This document shows, one piece after another, positions 41,131-51,070 of a stretch of DNA of 64,000 nt; positions within the stretch are counted from its first letter, which is position 1, and every line of letters begins with the position of its first letter. The position numbers and the translations under genes are program-made. Source of the stretch: Sporosarcina sp. FSL W7-1349 (GTDB lineage Bacteria; Bacillota; Bacilli; Bacillales_A; Planococcaceae); NCBI RefSeq assembly GCF_038003045.1, contig NZ_JBBOOK010000001.1, positions 2,356,001 to 2,420,000 of the forward strand. Reading direction: 5' to 3'. A model generated the notes under the pieces. It was not told where the DNA came from, did not search any database, and worked only from the letters and a program-made list of their open reading frames with translations.

Positions 41131-41146
41131 GAAGATAGGTATCTTC
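41131..41146. promoter_or_regulatory. palindrome GAAGATA-GG-TATCTTC between divergent genes
   Basis: A perfect 7+2+7 inverted repeat lies between the LysR gene and the seven-gene operon it probably controls. Its ATA...TAT core resembles a LysR box. Binding is inferred. Confidence 0.55.
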
Positions 41147-41242
41147 TGTAAGTTAAATGTATTATAGTGATAGAAATTAGTAAAATATTTATTTTTTATT
41201 ATTTTCGATAGATATTTTCTATTTCTTTAAGGAGGAATCAGA

Positions 41243-42118
41243 TTGAATCAAAAAGATTGGACTATATTAACAAAAGTTTATGAGGAGAAAAATATTACGA
41301 AGGCAGCAGAGCGACTGTACATCTCACAGCCCACTTTGACCTATCGCCTCCAACAAATAGAAAAGGAATTTAATATCAAACTATTTTTCAGAGGAAGAAG
41401 AGGGGTGGACTTCACGGAACAAGGTGAATTGCTCGTCCAGTATGCCAAAGACATGCTCCAACAACAGCGTGACATGAAAGAAGTCTTATGGAATAAAGGA
41501 AACGAAGTACGGGGCACTTTACGGTTAAGCGTTTCTAGGACCTATGCTTTCTATGAATTGCCTCAAATTCTGAAAGAGTTCAATGAGAGATTTCCGCAAG
41601 TTGATTTTCATGTAAACACAGGCGTGAATGCAGATGTCGTCCAATCTGTCTACAAACAAGATGCTCATATCGGGATCGTGCGTGGAGACCTTCATGCCCC
41701 CGATGAGGAGTTCACCATTTCCAAGGAGACCATTTCAATACTTTCCGTACATAACGTTGATATTCAATACCTCCCTTCCATGCGAAGAATCAGTTACCAG
41801 ACAGACCCGGCATTGGAATTGCTCATTGATAAATGGTGGAAAGATAATTTCTCAAAGCCTCCAGTCAGCAATATGAACGTCGATAATGTGGAAATTGCAA
41901 AAAGAATGGTCCTCAATGGCCTGGGCTATTGCATCGCCCCCAGCATTGCCCTTGAAAAAAACAAGCATTTAGAAAAAGGTATCTTAACAGACAGCAGCGG
42001 ATCACCGATCATTTGGAAAACCCGGCTGCTATATCGTGAAGAACTTCTCGAACTGTCCATGGTAAAGAAGTTCGTTGAGTTTATCAAAAACCGTTACGAC
42101 ACGGAACAAGGCAAATGA
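41243..42118 (+). CDS. LysR-family regulator (paralog of the one at 53952)
   Basis: A 291-aa LysR protein: winged helix at residues 1-60 (EEKNITKAAERLYISQPTLTYRLQQIE) and a periplasmic-binding-type effector domain. The start is TTG seven bases after AAGGAGG. It probably controls the divergent operon and perhaps the dehydrogenase gene downstream. It is clearly related to the second LysR (shared YISQPTLT-RLQQ, QTD, VDFH and GLGY stretches), so the two arose by duplication or serve linked pathways. Confidence 0.92.
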   Translation: MNQKDWTILTKVYEEKNITKAAERLYISQPTLTYRLQQIEKEFNIKLFFRGRRGVDFTEQGELLVQYAKDMLQQQRDMKEVLWNKGNEVRGTLRLSVSRTYAFYELPQILKEFNERFPQVDFHVNTGVNADVVQSVYKQDAHIGIVRGDLHAPDEEFTISKETISILSVHNVDIQYLPSMRRISYQTDPALELLIDKWWKDNFSKPPVSNMNVDNVEIAKRMVLNGLGYCIAPSIALEKNKHLEKGILTDSSGSPIIWKTRLLYREELLELSMVKKFVEFIKNRYDTEQGK

Positions 42119-42271
42119 CTAATAAAATAGAAATAGAAAAAATGAATCAAAACCTATTTAAAATAAATATTTTACTTATCCCTGTGTTACGACTACATTA
42201 TGTACTATAGCCATACCGCCCCAAGTTAACGGGATGCAGGAAACTACAACAAATGTAAAGGATGATGCAGA

Positions 42272-43372
42272 TTGGGCAATTATCGTATAGGGGTATTGCG
42301 CGGGGATGGGATCGGACCCGAAATTGTCGATGCGACTGTGGAAGTTTTTCAGAAGGCCGCCCAGAAAACCGGCGTTGGTGTAGAATGGATTGACCTTCCG
42401 ATGGGGTGGGAAAGCATCGAACAACATGGCGATCCCCTTCCTGAAATCACCATAGAAAATTTGAAGGATACACATGGATGGATTTTAGGACCGCATGATT
42501 CCGCCGCTTATCCCCCTGAACACAAAGTGAAACTGAATCCGAGCGGGGCCCTTCGGCATTCTTTGGATCTGTATGCCAATATCCGGCCGGCCAAGACTAT
42601 GCCGGGCATTAAAAGCGTGGTCGGAGAAGCGGATCTCGTCATCTTCCGCGAAAACACAGAAGGCTTTTATGCGGACCGCAATATGTACAGCGGTCATGGG
42701 GAATGGCAGATAACAGAAGATGTCGTCGTGACGTCAGGCGTGTTTACACGGAAAGCGGCAGAGCGCATCGCCCATGCTGCGTTTAAAATGGCGATGCAGC
42801 GTCGAAAAAAAGTGACAATTGTCCACAAAGCCAATGTCCTTCGTTTGAGTACTGGATTGTTCTTGAATGTTTGCCGGGAAGTGGCGGAACATTATCCAGA
42901 AGTCACAGTCGATGACTACCATATTGATGCAATGGCGGCCCACTTGGTGCGCCGCGCGCGGGACTTCGATGTGATTGTAACGGAAAATATGTACGGCGAT
43001 ATCCTTTCCGATCTCTCGGGGGAACTGGTGGGAAGTCTGGGGTTGGCCCCTTCCATCAATTCCAATGACAATCTGGCAATGGCGCAGGCCGCTCATGGGT
43101 CCGCACCGGATATTGCCGGGTTAAACATTGGCAATCCGATCGGCATGATGCTGTCGACAGTCATGTTAATGGAATGGCTCGCCGAGAAACATGGCGATAC
43201 TAGACTTCAAGAAATGGGCAGAATGGTTGAAGAAGGTCTCTACCGCTCTCTAGCAGATGGTATTAAAACGAGAGATCTGAAAGGCAGCGCCTCAACTTCC
43301 GAATTTGCGAAAGCAATTTCCGAAAGGATGCAAGGAAACACAACAAACAGGACAACTATCAATACTTTTTGA
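42272..43372 (+). CDS. isocitrate/isopropylmalate/tartrate-type dehydrogenase
   Basis: A 366-aa beta-decarboxylating dehydrogenase. Substrate motifs SGALRHSLDLYANIRP and FRENTEGFYADRN, the catalytic Tyr/Lys region VTIVHKANVLR, metal-binding DAMAAHLVRRARDFDVIVTENMYGDILSDL and GSAPDIAG are typical. ENTEG points to NAD isocitrate or tartrate/D-malate enzymes rather than LeuB. The start is TTG after AAAGGATG. It lies between the LysR gene and the CitS/CitT genes, ended by a terminator. Confidence 0.9.
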   Translation: MGNYRIGVLRGDGIGPEIVDATVEVFQKAAQKTGVGVEWIDLPMGWESIEQHGDPLPEITIENLKDTHGWILGPHDSAAYPPEHKVKLNPSGALRHSLDLYANIRPAKTMPGIKSVVGEADLVIFRENTEGFYADRNMYSGHGEWQITEDVVVTSGVFTRKAAERIAHAAFKMAMQRRKKVTIVHKANVLRLSTGLFLNVCREVAEHYPEVTVDDYHIDAMAAHLVRRARDFDVIVTENMYGDILSDLSGELVGSLGLAPSINSNDNLAMAQAAHGSAPDIAGLNIGNPIGMMLSTVMLMEWLAEKHGDTRLQEMGRMVEEGLYRSLADGIKTRDLKGSASTSEFAKAISERMQGNTTNRTTINTF

Positions 43373-43410
43373 TAGTTTCTCTAAAAACCTACTGAAAAAA
43401 CCAGGAAGTG

Positions 43411-43455
43411 AGTCCTGAATTTACAATTGAACTTGTAAATTTCAGGACTTTTTGG
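43411..43455 (+). terminator. strong intrinsic terminator
   Basis: AGTCCTGAATTTACAA and TTGTAAATTTCAGGACT form a 16-bp stem with one bulge, then TTTTT. A shorter hairpin AACTATCAA/TTGATAGTT (43354-43377) overlaps the stop of the dehydrogenase gene just before it. The remaining 218 bases up to the histidine kinase are AT-rich and must hold its promoter; I see no clear site. Confidence 0.85.
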
Positions 43456-43673
43456 GATTTTATCTTCCCCTTTATTTCAGTTCTTTTGTTATACTGTTTT
43501 AAATTGGTACTGTTTCGAACGAGGCGATGCCCTTGGGAAATCGTGTTGCATAATTGAATATATAGCGACATAATAGAAGACAACGGCAAAGTATTGCTAT
43601 AGGACGAATTACTCTAGCAATGAAATAAGCAGGACTGTCCCATTATAGTCGGTTTGAAATCAAGGTGTTTAAA

Positions 43674-45284
43674 ATGCAATTATGGAAACGCATAACTACA
43701 GTGTCTTTACAAACAAAGCTTGCCTTATTGATTATGGGCCTTTTTCTTATCGTAATCACCGTATTAGGCACTTCATTCAACTCCATTATGACCCGGTCGG
43801 TAGAGGAACAGATCGGAAAAAGAGCATTGAGCGTGGCGGAGGCAGTCGCTTCTATGCCCGCTATCAGATCGGCGTTGGATGCGCAAAATCCATCCGAAAT
43901 TATCCAGCCATTGGCACATGAAATCCGGTTGAAATCAGGCGCTGAGTTTGTCGTTGTTGGAAACAAAGACAGCATACGCTATTCCCATCCGGATGAAGAG
44001 AAAATTGGACAGACGATGGTCGGCGGGGATAATTACGTTGCATTGCATGAAGGGAAGTCGTACATATCGAAATCGGAAGGAACTCTCGGACCTTCTATTC
44101 GAGGAAAAGTTCCGATATTCAATGAGGATGGCCAAATTGTCGGGATTGTCTCCGTCGGCTTTTTAGACACGGCAGTGGATGAGATGGCGCAGCAATACGA
44201 AGACCAAGTCATTCTTCTCATCTTCATGTTCCTTGGAATTTCTATTATCGGCGCATATCTAATATCAAAAGAAGTGAAACGGGCGATCTTCGGTCTGGAG
44301 CCCAAGCAGATTGGCCGTCTCTACCAAGAAAGAAGTGCTATTTTGGAGTCCGTACACGAAGGCATTATAGCGATCAATGATAAAGGATTTATTTCAACTA
44401 TAAATGAAGCCGCTTACAAGATACTGAATATTAAGCCTAGGGAGGATATTCCACAAAGCCATATTCTCGAGCTATTGCCTGAAACCAAATTATTGGATGT
44501 TTTGCGGGATGGCAAACATCAATACAACCAAGAAATCATTATCAACGATAATCCGATCATCGTCAGCCGGGTGCCAATTTTGACGAAGGGTAAGATTACC
44601 GGCGTCGTTGCCAGCTTCCGGAAAAAAACGGATATCGAGCAATTGTCCGGAGAGTTGTCCCAAGTGCAACAATACGCCGGGGTACTGCGCTCTCAAACCC
44701 ATGAATACGCGAATAAACTGTACACCATTTCAGGTTTAATCCAATTAAAATCCTATCAAGAAGCATTGGACGTTATCAACAAAGAGGCCAATGATTATCA
44801 AGAACTCATCCAGTTCCTGCTTGACTCCGTACCAGACAAGCTGATTAGCGCCATCTTGCTTGGCAAATATAACCGGTCCCATGAGCTGCAAGTCGATTTC
44901 GTCATCGACAAGGATAGCAGCTTGCGGGACCTCCCCTCGCATATCCAGAGGGAAAAGCTGGTCACCATCCTTGGAAACCTATTGGATAACGCATTTGAAG
45001 CAGTTCTCGATTCCGGTGCTTCACGGAGGGAAGTCCGTCTATTCATGACCGATCTTGGCAATGACTTTATTTTTGAAATTGAAGATTCGGGAGCTGGACT
45101 TTCCATGGATGAACAAGATTTGCTGTTCACTAGAGGATTCAGTACAAAACATGGGAAGGACCGGGGGCATGGATTATTCTTGGTGGACCAAGCCGTACAA
45201 TACTTGAATGGCTATATTACAATATCCGAAAGTGAACTGGGGGGTCTCGCTTTCCTGGTTGTCATTCCAAAAGGAGGAGTTTAA
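43674..45284 (+). CDS. CitA/DcuS-family sensor histidine kinase
   Basis: A 536-aa kinase with two membrane helices around an extracellular single-Cache (CitA-like) sensor (residues 35-165), a cytoplasmic PAS domain (about 215-320), a Spo0B-type dimerisation helix with the phosphorylated His in RSQTHEYANKLY, and a HATPase domain (NLLDNAFEAV, GLFLVDQAV). This family senses di- or tricarboxylates such as citrate outside the cell. The start is the ATG after AAGGTG; a GTG three codons earlier overlaps that site. Confidence 0.94.
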   Translation: MQLWKRITTVSLQTKLALLIMGLFLIVITVLGTSFNSIMTRSVEEQIGKRALSVAEAVASMPAIRSALDAQNPSEIIQPLAHEIRLKSGAEFVVVGNKDSIRYSHPDEEKIGQTMVGGDNYVALHEGKSYISKSEGTLGPSIRGKVPIFNEDGQIVGIVSVGFLDTAVDEMAQQYEDQVILLIFMFLGISIIGAYLISKEVKRAIFGLEPKQIGRLYQERSAILESVHEGIIAINDKGFISTINEAAYKILNIKPREDIPQSHILELLPETKLLDVLRDGKHQYNQEIIINDNPIIVSRVPILTKGKITGVVASFRKKTDIEQLSGELSQVQQYAGVLRSQTHEYANKLYTISGLIQLKSYQEALDVINKEANDYQELIQFLLDSVPDKLISAILLGKYNRSHELQVDFVIDKDSSLRDLPSHIQREKLVTILGNLLDNAFEAVLDSGASRREVRLFMTDLGNDFIFEIEDSGAGLSMDEQDLLFTRGFSTKHGKDRGHGLFLVDQAVQYLNGYITISESELGGLAFLVVIPKGGV

Positions 45285-45968
45285 ATGGAAACCATTCGGG
45301 TGCTCATTATCGAAGATGACTATCGTGTTGCCAAAATAAATAAAAAGTATACGGAGAAAATAGAAGGCTTTGAAGTGTGTGGAGTGTCTTCCAGTGTACA
45401 AGAAGCATTGGAAGTGTTGCCGAAACTACGGCCCGATCTCGTTCTCCTGGATGTCTATTTCCCAGACGGCAATGGGCTGGACATCATTTGGCATCTGCGC
45501 AAACATTTCCGCGATGTGGATATCATTCTGATTACGGCTGCGCAGGAGATGGAAACCGTCCAAGAAGCCATCCGAGGAGGAGTCATCGATTATATCATCA
45601 AGCCCTTCTTATATGACCGTTTTGAGACTACAATGCGAAAGTACGCGGAGTATCGACAGCAACTCACCTCCACTGATCCCATCACTCAAGAGAGCGTCGA
45701 CCTGTTACTACAAGGCGTACGAGAGAGCATCGAACAGGAGCAGAGCATCCCTAAAGGCATCGATCCGCTCACTCTTCAGAAAGTGCAAGAGAAAATTTCT
45801 ACATTCAGACTAGATGGAATTACCGCCGAAAGCTTCGGAAAGCAAATCGGTCTCAGCCGGACAACAGCACGCCGCTACCTGGAATATATGGTGTCACAGG
45901 GGACCATTGCAGCGGAGTTGGCTTATGGCCAAGTCGGTAGACCGGAACGGCTCTATCGCAAGATATAG
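45285..45968 (+). CDS. CitT/DctR-family response regulator
   Basis: A 227-aa regulator whose ATG directly follows the kinase stop codon. Receiver motifs are EDDYRVAK, the phospho-acceptor Asp in LLDVYFPDG, LITAA and Lys in YIIKPF; a C-terminal helix-turn-helix region (ITAESFGKQIGLSRTTARRYLEYMV) is the CitB/CitT output domain. It is likely to switch on the tricarboxylate transporter genes downstream when the substrate is present. An AAAGGAGG site lies in the kinase gene end. Confidence 0.94.
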   Translation: METIRVLIIEDDYRVAKINKKYTEKIEGFEVCGVSSSVQEALEVLPKLRPDLVLLDVYFPDGNGLDIIWHLRKHFRDVDIILITAAQEMETVQEAIRGGVIDYIIKPFLYDRFETTMRKYAEYRQQLTSTDPITQESVDLLLQGVRESIEQEQSIPKGIDPLTLQKVQEKISTFRLDGITAESFGKQIGLSRTTARRYLEYMVSQGTIAAELAYGQVGRPERLYRKI

Positions 45969-46003
45969 AGTGTAAGGATTATTAGGAAAGCAATCCACAT
46001 GGA

Positions 46004-46036
46004 ACAGGCGACATATTTTTGTCGCCTGTCTTTTTT
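46004..46036. terminator. intrinsic terminator between convergent genes
   Basis: ACAGGCGACA and TGTCGCCTGT pair perfectly over a 6-base loop, followed on plus by CTTTTTT. It ends the CitS/CitT operon and probably the chemoreceptor transcript. Confidence 0.85.
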
Positions 46037-47731
46037 CTATACATTAACTTTGAATTTCATGATTTCGGTATGAAGTGCTTCTGCCACTGTCGTCAGCTCT
46101 TTGGAACTTGCAGCGACTTCTTGATTACTCGCAAGCTGTTGATCGGTCGCCGAACTCGTTTCTGAAGTCGCTTGCAGAAAGGTTTCTGCCCATTCGTTTA
46201 TTCTATCTAATCCGTGGGCGACATCTCCTGTAATCCCATCGATTTCTCCGATGGAAACAGAAACGGTTTCAATAGTTTCTCCTACATCTTCTACTGCACT
46301 TTCAATCGAAACGAAGATTTCCAATGAATGGTTAGTTAATTGTAGCCCATTTTCCACAATGGTACTGCCCTCGGTGATTGACTGAACAGCCTTGATCGTT
46401 TCACGTTGAACCGTTAACATCATTGTTTCAATTTCATTTACCGCTGTTTTAGTTTGTGTGGCAAGTCTTCTGACCTCTTCGGCGACTACGGCAAACCCTT
46501 TTCCACTCTCTCCTGCCCGAGAAGCTTCGATTGCAGCGTTGATTGCCAGTAAATTGGTCTGTTCGGATATTTCCTTGATGAGATCTGTAACCGATTGAAT
46601 CTTACTCGCCTGGTTAGCCATCTCATGGATAGTAGACGCCGAATGATCGATGGACAGATGAACCCGTTCCATCTCCCGCGCAACGTCCGATATGTTGGAT
46701 GTGCCTTGCTGAACAAATGAAGCTACCGACTTGGAGGAAGCCAGCATTGCTTCATTATAGGAAGAGATTTTTAAAATCTCTTGCTGAAGCTGCTGCATGG
46801 AGGACAGGACATTCTCCACAATTACCATTTGGTCCCGGCTTCCGTGCATATTGTTTTCCGCTGCATTCACAACAACTTCCGAGGAAGCCAAACTCTCTTC
46901 TGAACTGGCCAACAGTTGATCCGCCTGGACGGTAAGGTGTTCGGAGGAAATACCAATCTTCGCCAACAGACCTCTTAAATTATTCGCCATTTCGTTGTAG
47001 GACGCAGCCATTTCACCGATTTCATCCCTATTCCGGATGACGACTTCCTGTTGCGCCAAGTTTCCTGCGGCAATTTGTTTCATCGCCTGCGTCATTTCGG
47101 CAATAGGACGGCCGATGCTCTGTCCCAAATACGTAGCGATAAGAACGCCTGCCAAGACCGCTATGCTCAGCAGGGAGAGGACAATAATATTCGTCCGGGC
47201 TTTTAGAACTTCTATTTTTTGTTGTGCCGTTTCCATTTCATCTTGCTGGATGTCTTTCAGTTCTTCCGCGTTGACCGTCAGCCAGGAATTCAGACTGGAT
47301 GCTTCCCGCGCAAGCTCTTGAAAATCCAACTGGGAGCCACTCGCTATCTGACTCGCGATCATCTCGATTTGGCTGATGAACAAATTCCGGGTATCTTGGA
47401 TTTCATTCAAAATCGTAAGAGCTTGATCACTGGTGAACAAAGAGAGCATGCTATCCAACACGGCATCGGATTTCTCGATCGCTTCATCTTTCAGTCCCAA
47501 AAAATGGGGATTTTTATAAATGATATATTCATTGATGGCAATGAAACTATCTTTCTGAATATTGATCAGCTCGTCCGTAAGACTGACCTTATGTGCATTG
47601 CCTTCCAATAGTGATCGATACTCTTTAGTAATGGCATGAATAGAATAGTAGGAAGTTGCTCCGACTAGGATCAGGAGCATCAGGACAACTGTGAAACCAA
47701 ACCGGAGTTTATTTGAAACGGAAAGCGGCAT
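46037..47731 (-). CDS. methyl-accepting chemotaxis protein linked to the tricarboxylate transporter
   Basis: A 564-aa chemoreceptor: membrane helix (about 12-32), a four-helix-bundle-type external sensor (about 35-185), second helix, HAMP and a long signalling domain with the conserved tip [20 protein letters not shown]. The start MPLSVSNKL follows GGGGGGAG. It lies directly behind tctA on the same strand (26-base gap), so it is likely co-expressed with the uptake genes and senses the same substrate, perhaps through the TctC binding protein. Confidence 0.92.
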   Translation of the reverse strand: MPLSVSNKLRFGFTVVLMLLILVGATSYYSIHAITKEYRSLLEGNAHKVSLTDELINIQKDSFIAINEYIIYKNPHFLGLKDEAIEKSDAVLDSMLSLFTSDQALTILNEIQDTRNLFISQIEMIASQIASGSQLDFQELAREASSLNSWLTVNAEELKDIQQDEMETAQQKIEVLKARTNIIVLSLLSIAVLAGVLIATYLGQSIGRPIAEMTQAMKQIAAGNLAQQEVVIRNRDEIGEMAASYNEMANNLRGLLAKIGISSEHLTVQADQLLASSEESLASSEVVVNAAENNMHGSRDQMVIVENVLSSMQQLQQEILKISSYNEAMLASSKSVASFVQQGTSNISDVAREMERVHLSIDHSASTIHEMANQASKIQSVTDLIKEISEQTNLLAINAAIEASRAGESGKGFAVVAEEVRRLATQTKTAVNEIETMMLTVQRETIKAVQSITEGSTIVENGLQLTNHSLEIFVSIESAVEDVGETIETVSVSIGEIDGITGDVAHGLDRINEWAETFLQATSETSSATDQQLASNQEVAASSKELTTVAEALHTEIMKFKVNV

Positions 47732-47757
47732 TCTCGTCTCCCCCCTGAGGAATAAGT

Positions 47758-49263
47758 TCAAGCCGCCTTGGCACCGTTATTGCGGTTCGTAATTTTGGAA
47801 AGAATGAGAGGTACGAACAACGATGCAAGCGCCACAAGAAGCAATGCTAAAGAAACCGGACGCTCGATAAAAATGCTCAGGCTGCCGTTTGAAATCGTCA
47901 ATGCCTGACGGTAGGACTGCTCCATCATACCGCCAAGGATGAAGGCCAAAATGAACGGAGCTGCTGGAAATGATAGAATACGCATCAAATAGCCGATTAC
48001 CCCAAACACGATTAGCACATATAAATCAAACTGACTAAAATTAACACCGTATACGCCAATGAAACAGAAAATTAAAATCAAGGAAATAAGCATACCTTTT
48101 GGAATATAAAGGATCCTTGCAAAGTATGGAATTAAAGGCAAGTTCAAAATAAGGAGCATAATATTCCCGATGTACATACTTGCTATAACTCCCCAGAAAA
48201 CATCCGGGTGATCAGTCAGCAGCATAGGCCCTGGCTGTACGCCGACTACGAGTAATGCGCCCAGCATAATCGCTGTCGTCCCCGAACCCGGAATTCCTAA
48301 TGTCAGCAACGGGACAAATGATCCGCCCGCCGCGGCATTGTTCGCCGACTCCGGCGCTGCTACACCAACAATATTCCCTTTACCAAAAGTATCCGACTTC
48401 TTCGATAGCCGTTTCTCTGTAATATAAGCGAGGAAAGAGGCGATCGTCGCTCCTGCTCCCGGCAATACGCCAATGAAGAATCCAAGGATTGACTGCCGTC
48501 CAACCGGCGCCGCCATTTCTTTCACCTCATCCTTTGTAATCTTCAAGCTGCCGATGTCGCTGCCTTTCTTGAACAGGCTTTCTTTGCGGCTAATAATGAG
48601 TGTAGTCACTTCGGCAAGCGCAAAGAGACCTAGCGCTATGACCAGAAAGTCTATGCCATCCAGTAGTTTCGTACTACCGAATGTAAACCGCTGCGTCCCG
48701 GTCTGGCCGTCAATTCCAATTGTGGCAACCATGATTCCGACAGTAGCGGAAATGAAAGCTTTCACGGTAGAACCATCCGACAATGACGCAATAGCCGTCA
48801 AACCTAAGAGCATTAGGGCAAAATATTCTGTTGGGCCGAATGATAGAGCGACTTTAGCTAATTGTGGCGCGACCAGCATGAGTCCGACCGTTGCAAAAGT
48901 TCCTCCTACGAAGGAAGCGATGGCGGCAATGGCTAATGCCTTCCCCGCCTTCCCTTGTTTGGCGAGCGGATAGCCATCAAACGAAGTGGCAACCGTCGAA
49001 GCAACACCCGGAGCATTCAGCAAAACAGATGATGTGGAACCGCCGAATATAGCTCCATAGTATACCCCCGCCATTAAGATCAACGCTGAAGAAGCCGGCA
49101 TTCCATAACTCAATGGAATCATGACTGCAATTGCACTGATTGGCCCCAGTCCAGGCAACATGCCGATCACTGTACCGGCCAGCACCCCTATAAAGACAAA
49201 CATGATATTTTGCCAAGTGAGAGCTACTTGAAAACCATATAATATGCTGTCTATCGTACTCAT
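47758..49263 (-). CDS. tctA: tripartite tricarboxylate transporter large permease
   Basis: A 501-aa TctA protein with about twelve membrane helices. The characteristic [39 protein letters not shown] and [20 protein letters not shown] motifs are all present. It is the main channel of the TctABC transporter that imports citrate-like acids with sodium or protons. It is third in the tctC-tctB-tctA order. Confidence 0.95.
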   Translation of the reverse strand: MSTIDSILYGFQVALTWQNIMFVFIGVLAGTVIGMLPGLGPISAIAVMIPLSYGMPASSALILMAGVYYGAIFGGSTSSVLLNAPGVASTVATSFDGYPLAKQGKAGKALAIAAIASFVGGTFATVGLMLVAPQLAKVALSFGPTEYFALMLLGLTAIASLSDGSTVKAFISATVGIMVATIGIDGQTGTQRFTFGSTKLLDGIDFLVIALGLFALAEVTTLIISRKESLFKKGSDIGSLKITKDEVKEMAAPVGRQSILGFFIGVLPGAGATIASFLAYITEKRLSKKSDTFGKGNIVGVAAPESANNAAAGGSFVPLLTLGIPGSGTTAIMLGALLVVGVQPGPMLLTDHPDVFWGVIASMYIGNIMLLILNLPLIPYFARILYIPKGMLISLILIFCFIGVYGVNFSQFDLYVLIVFGVIGYLMRILSFPAAPFILAFILGGMMEQSYRQALTISNGSLSIFIERPVSLALLLVALASLFVPLILSKITNRNNGAKAA

Positions 49264-49282
49264 CTGCTAACTTCCTCTCCTT

Positions 49283-49741
49283 TTAAAATGGCAAAATTCC
49301 TTGCGGGAGATAGATTTTTAATAAATAGTTAAATGCGAAGTAGAGAAAGAGGGTAAAAACGAGAGAAACGATCACATTGCGCGTCCAGTTCATATACCCG
49401 TACATTCTCATCGTTAATGACAAGAAAATGATGGTGCTGATGACGAAACCTAGAAATTCTAAACAAAAAACATATAGGATAAGAGCACCTAAGGTCACAA
49501 GCAAAAGGATTAGATCTTCCTTTTTCAACGTCCGCTTCTCTTTTTGCTCTTCCGTTTCCGGCTTATTCTGGATGAACAGAATAACCGCCAACCCTAACAA
49601 TAAATATCCTAGTCCAAGTGGCAAGACATCCGCATCTACTTGAGTAAAGGCAAACTTCGGAAGCCGATAACTCAGTGTGAGATAAAAAATTGCGAGGGCC
49701 ATAATTACCAAGGAGACTTTTCGATCCATCGACCGTAACAT
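49283..49741 (-). CDS. tctB: tripartite tricarboxylate transporter small permease
   Basis: A 152-aa protein with four membrane helices (for example LVIMALAIFYLTLSY, LLLVTLGALILYVFCLEFLGF), as in TctB/DUF1468. The start MLRSMDRK has AGGAG six bases upstream. It follows tctC after a terminator-like hairpin and precedes tctA by 19 bases. Confidence 0.92.
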   Translation of the reverse strand: MLRSMDRKVSLVIMALAIFYLTLSYRLPKFAFTQVDADVLPLGLGYLLLGLAVILFIQNKPETEEQKEKRTLKKEDLILLLVTLGALILYVFCLEFLGFVISTIIFLSLTMRMYGYMNWTRNVIVSLVFTLFLYFAFNYLLKIYLPQGILPF

Positions 49742-49802
49742 AGACACACTCCTTTTCATATCCAAACTCTACCGTTATGAAGGTTAATCAGGTTTTCACT
49801 TT

Positions 49803-49833
49803 AAAAAAGAAGGATGGTGAAAGACCATCCTTC
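49803..49833 (-). terminator. intrinsic terminator between tctC and tctB
   Basis: On the minus strand GAAGGATGGT/ACCATCCTTC is a perfect 10-bp stem with a 5-base loop followed by six Ts. Partial read-through would make more binding protein than permease. Confidence 0.85.
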
Positions 49834-49850
49834 ATCCAACCGTGCATACC

Positions 49851-50921
49851 TTATCTAAGTCCCATTTCTTCCATTAACGATTTGATGGCTTCATATTGCT
49901 CATCCAAAAATGTGCTGAATTCTTCGCTGCCCATCCAGTTAGGAGCCCAACCATAACGTTCGAGTTCGGTTTTCCAAGCTTCGGTTTCACTCATTTCTTT
50001 GAAGGCGTTTTCATAGAAAGCCGTTGCTTCTTTACTCATGTTTTTAGGACCCATGATGCCGCGCCACACAACGAACGAATCATCAATTCCTTGCTCAATT
50101 AAAGTCGGGAATTCAGATACAACGTCACCCTCCATACGCTCTTCAGCAGTTATAGCCAACACCTTCACATTACCTGCTCTGTATTGCTCCACTGCCTCTC
50201 CAACATCTGTTGAAAACACATCGACCTGGCCACCCAAAAGCATTGTCATGCCCGCTCCATCTTGGGAAGATACATATTTAACGCTTTTAGCATCTACGCC
50301 CGCTGCATGGACCGATTTGACAAACTGCATGTGGTCCATACTGCCCGGTGAAGAAGAACCGACGACTGAAACGGATGTCGGATCGGCCTTCATTGCCTCT
50401 ACAAGATCATTCATCGTATCAAACGGTGAATCCGCTTTCACAAGGAATGCACCATAATCTGCCGTCAACGCTGCAATCGGAGTAAAGTCTTGATGCCCTA
50501 AATCTGATTGATTGTTTAACGGAACGAACATAATTGGTGGAGAGGTTGCGAACAGTAGATGGTCATCCGTATTTTTACCATCAATGTATGCCCAGCCGAT
50601 TGCTCCTCCGCCACCCGGCTTGTTGACTACCGCAAAGCGCTGTTCAACAATCTTCTCTTCTTCCAATACCTTGGAAGAAGCACGAGCCGTCGTATCCCAT
50701 CCGCCGCCTGCACCGGATGGAGCAATGAACTCGATAGGCTTCGTTGGCTTCCAATCGCCAGCTGTTTCTTCTGCCGGACCGCTAGTTTCTGTGACATCGC
50801 TTCCCCCGCTCGTGTCGGCAGGAGCCTCAGCTTCTTTTCCGTCATTGCTATTACACGCTGCCAAGACTGCTGCGATTGTCAAGAGCATGATAACGAGAAA
50901 TAAATTCTTTTTCTGCTTCAT
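49851..50921 (-). CDS. tctC: tricarboxylate-binding lipoprotein of the Tct transporter
   Basis: A 356-aa TctC/Bug-family solute-binding protein. A lipoprotein signal (FLVIMLLTIAAVLAAC) is followed by a low-complexity linker, then the Bug fold with KPIEFIAPSGAGGGWDTTAR, a family signature for carboxylate binding. It is anchored outside the membrane and delivers the substrate to TctAB. The ATG follows AAGGGGGT. It is first in the tctCBA order after the aconitase gene. Confidence 0.94.
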   Translation of the reverse strand: MKQKKNLFLVIMLLTIAAVLAACNSNDGKEAEAPADTSGGSDVTETSGPAEETAGDWKPTKPIEFIAPSGAGGGWDTTARASSKVLEEEKIVEQRFAVVNKPGGGGAIGWAYIDGKNTDDHLLFATSPPIMFVPLNNQSDLGHQDFTPIAALTADYGAFLVKADSPFDTMNDLVEAMKADPTSVSVVGSSSPGSMDHMQFVKSVHAAGVDAKSVKYVSSQDGAGMTMLLGGQVDVFSTDVGEAVEQYRAGNVKVLAITAEERMEGDVVSEFPTLIEQGIDDSFVVWRGIMGPKNMSKEATAFYENAFKEMSETEAWKTELERYGWAPNWMGSEEFSTFLDEQYEAIKSLMEEMGLR

Positions 50922-50961
50922 AAATTTTACCCCCTTATAACTTTTGGTTGGTGCAAAATTA

Positions 50962-50990
50962 AGTATAGTAAAAAAAATGCAATGCGCAAT
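50962..50990 (-). promoter_or_regulatory. tctC promoter candidate
   Basis: On minus TTGCGC (50989-50984) and TATACT (50967-50962) are 16 bp apart, about 40 bases before the tctC start. The -35 lies in ATTGCGCAT, a 9-mer also found upstream of the LysR gene at 53870-53878. Confidence 0.5.
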
Positions 50991-51070
50991 ATTTTGATAA
51001 TAATGACTTTAATGTTCTTTTATTTTTTTTTGTCCATAAAGTTTTTGTTGAAAAACGGAGTCGCTTTCAC

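Noticed and set aside
41094..41242. Riboswitch between the divergent operons
   Set aside because: The gap is short and AT-rich with only a LysR-like palindrome; no conserved aptamer is recognisable.
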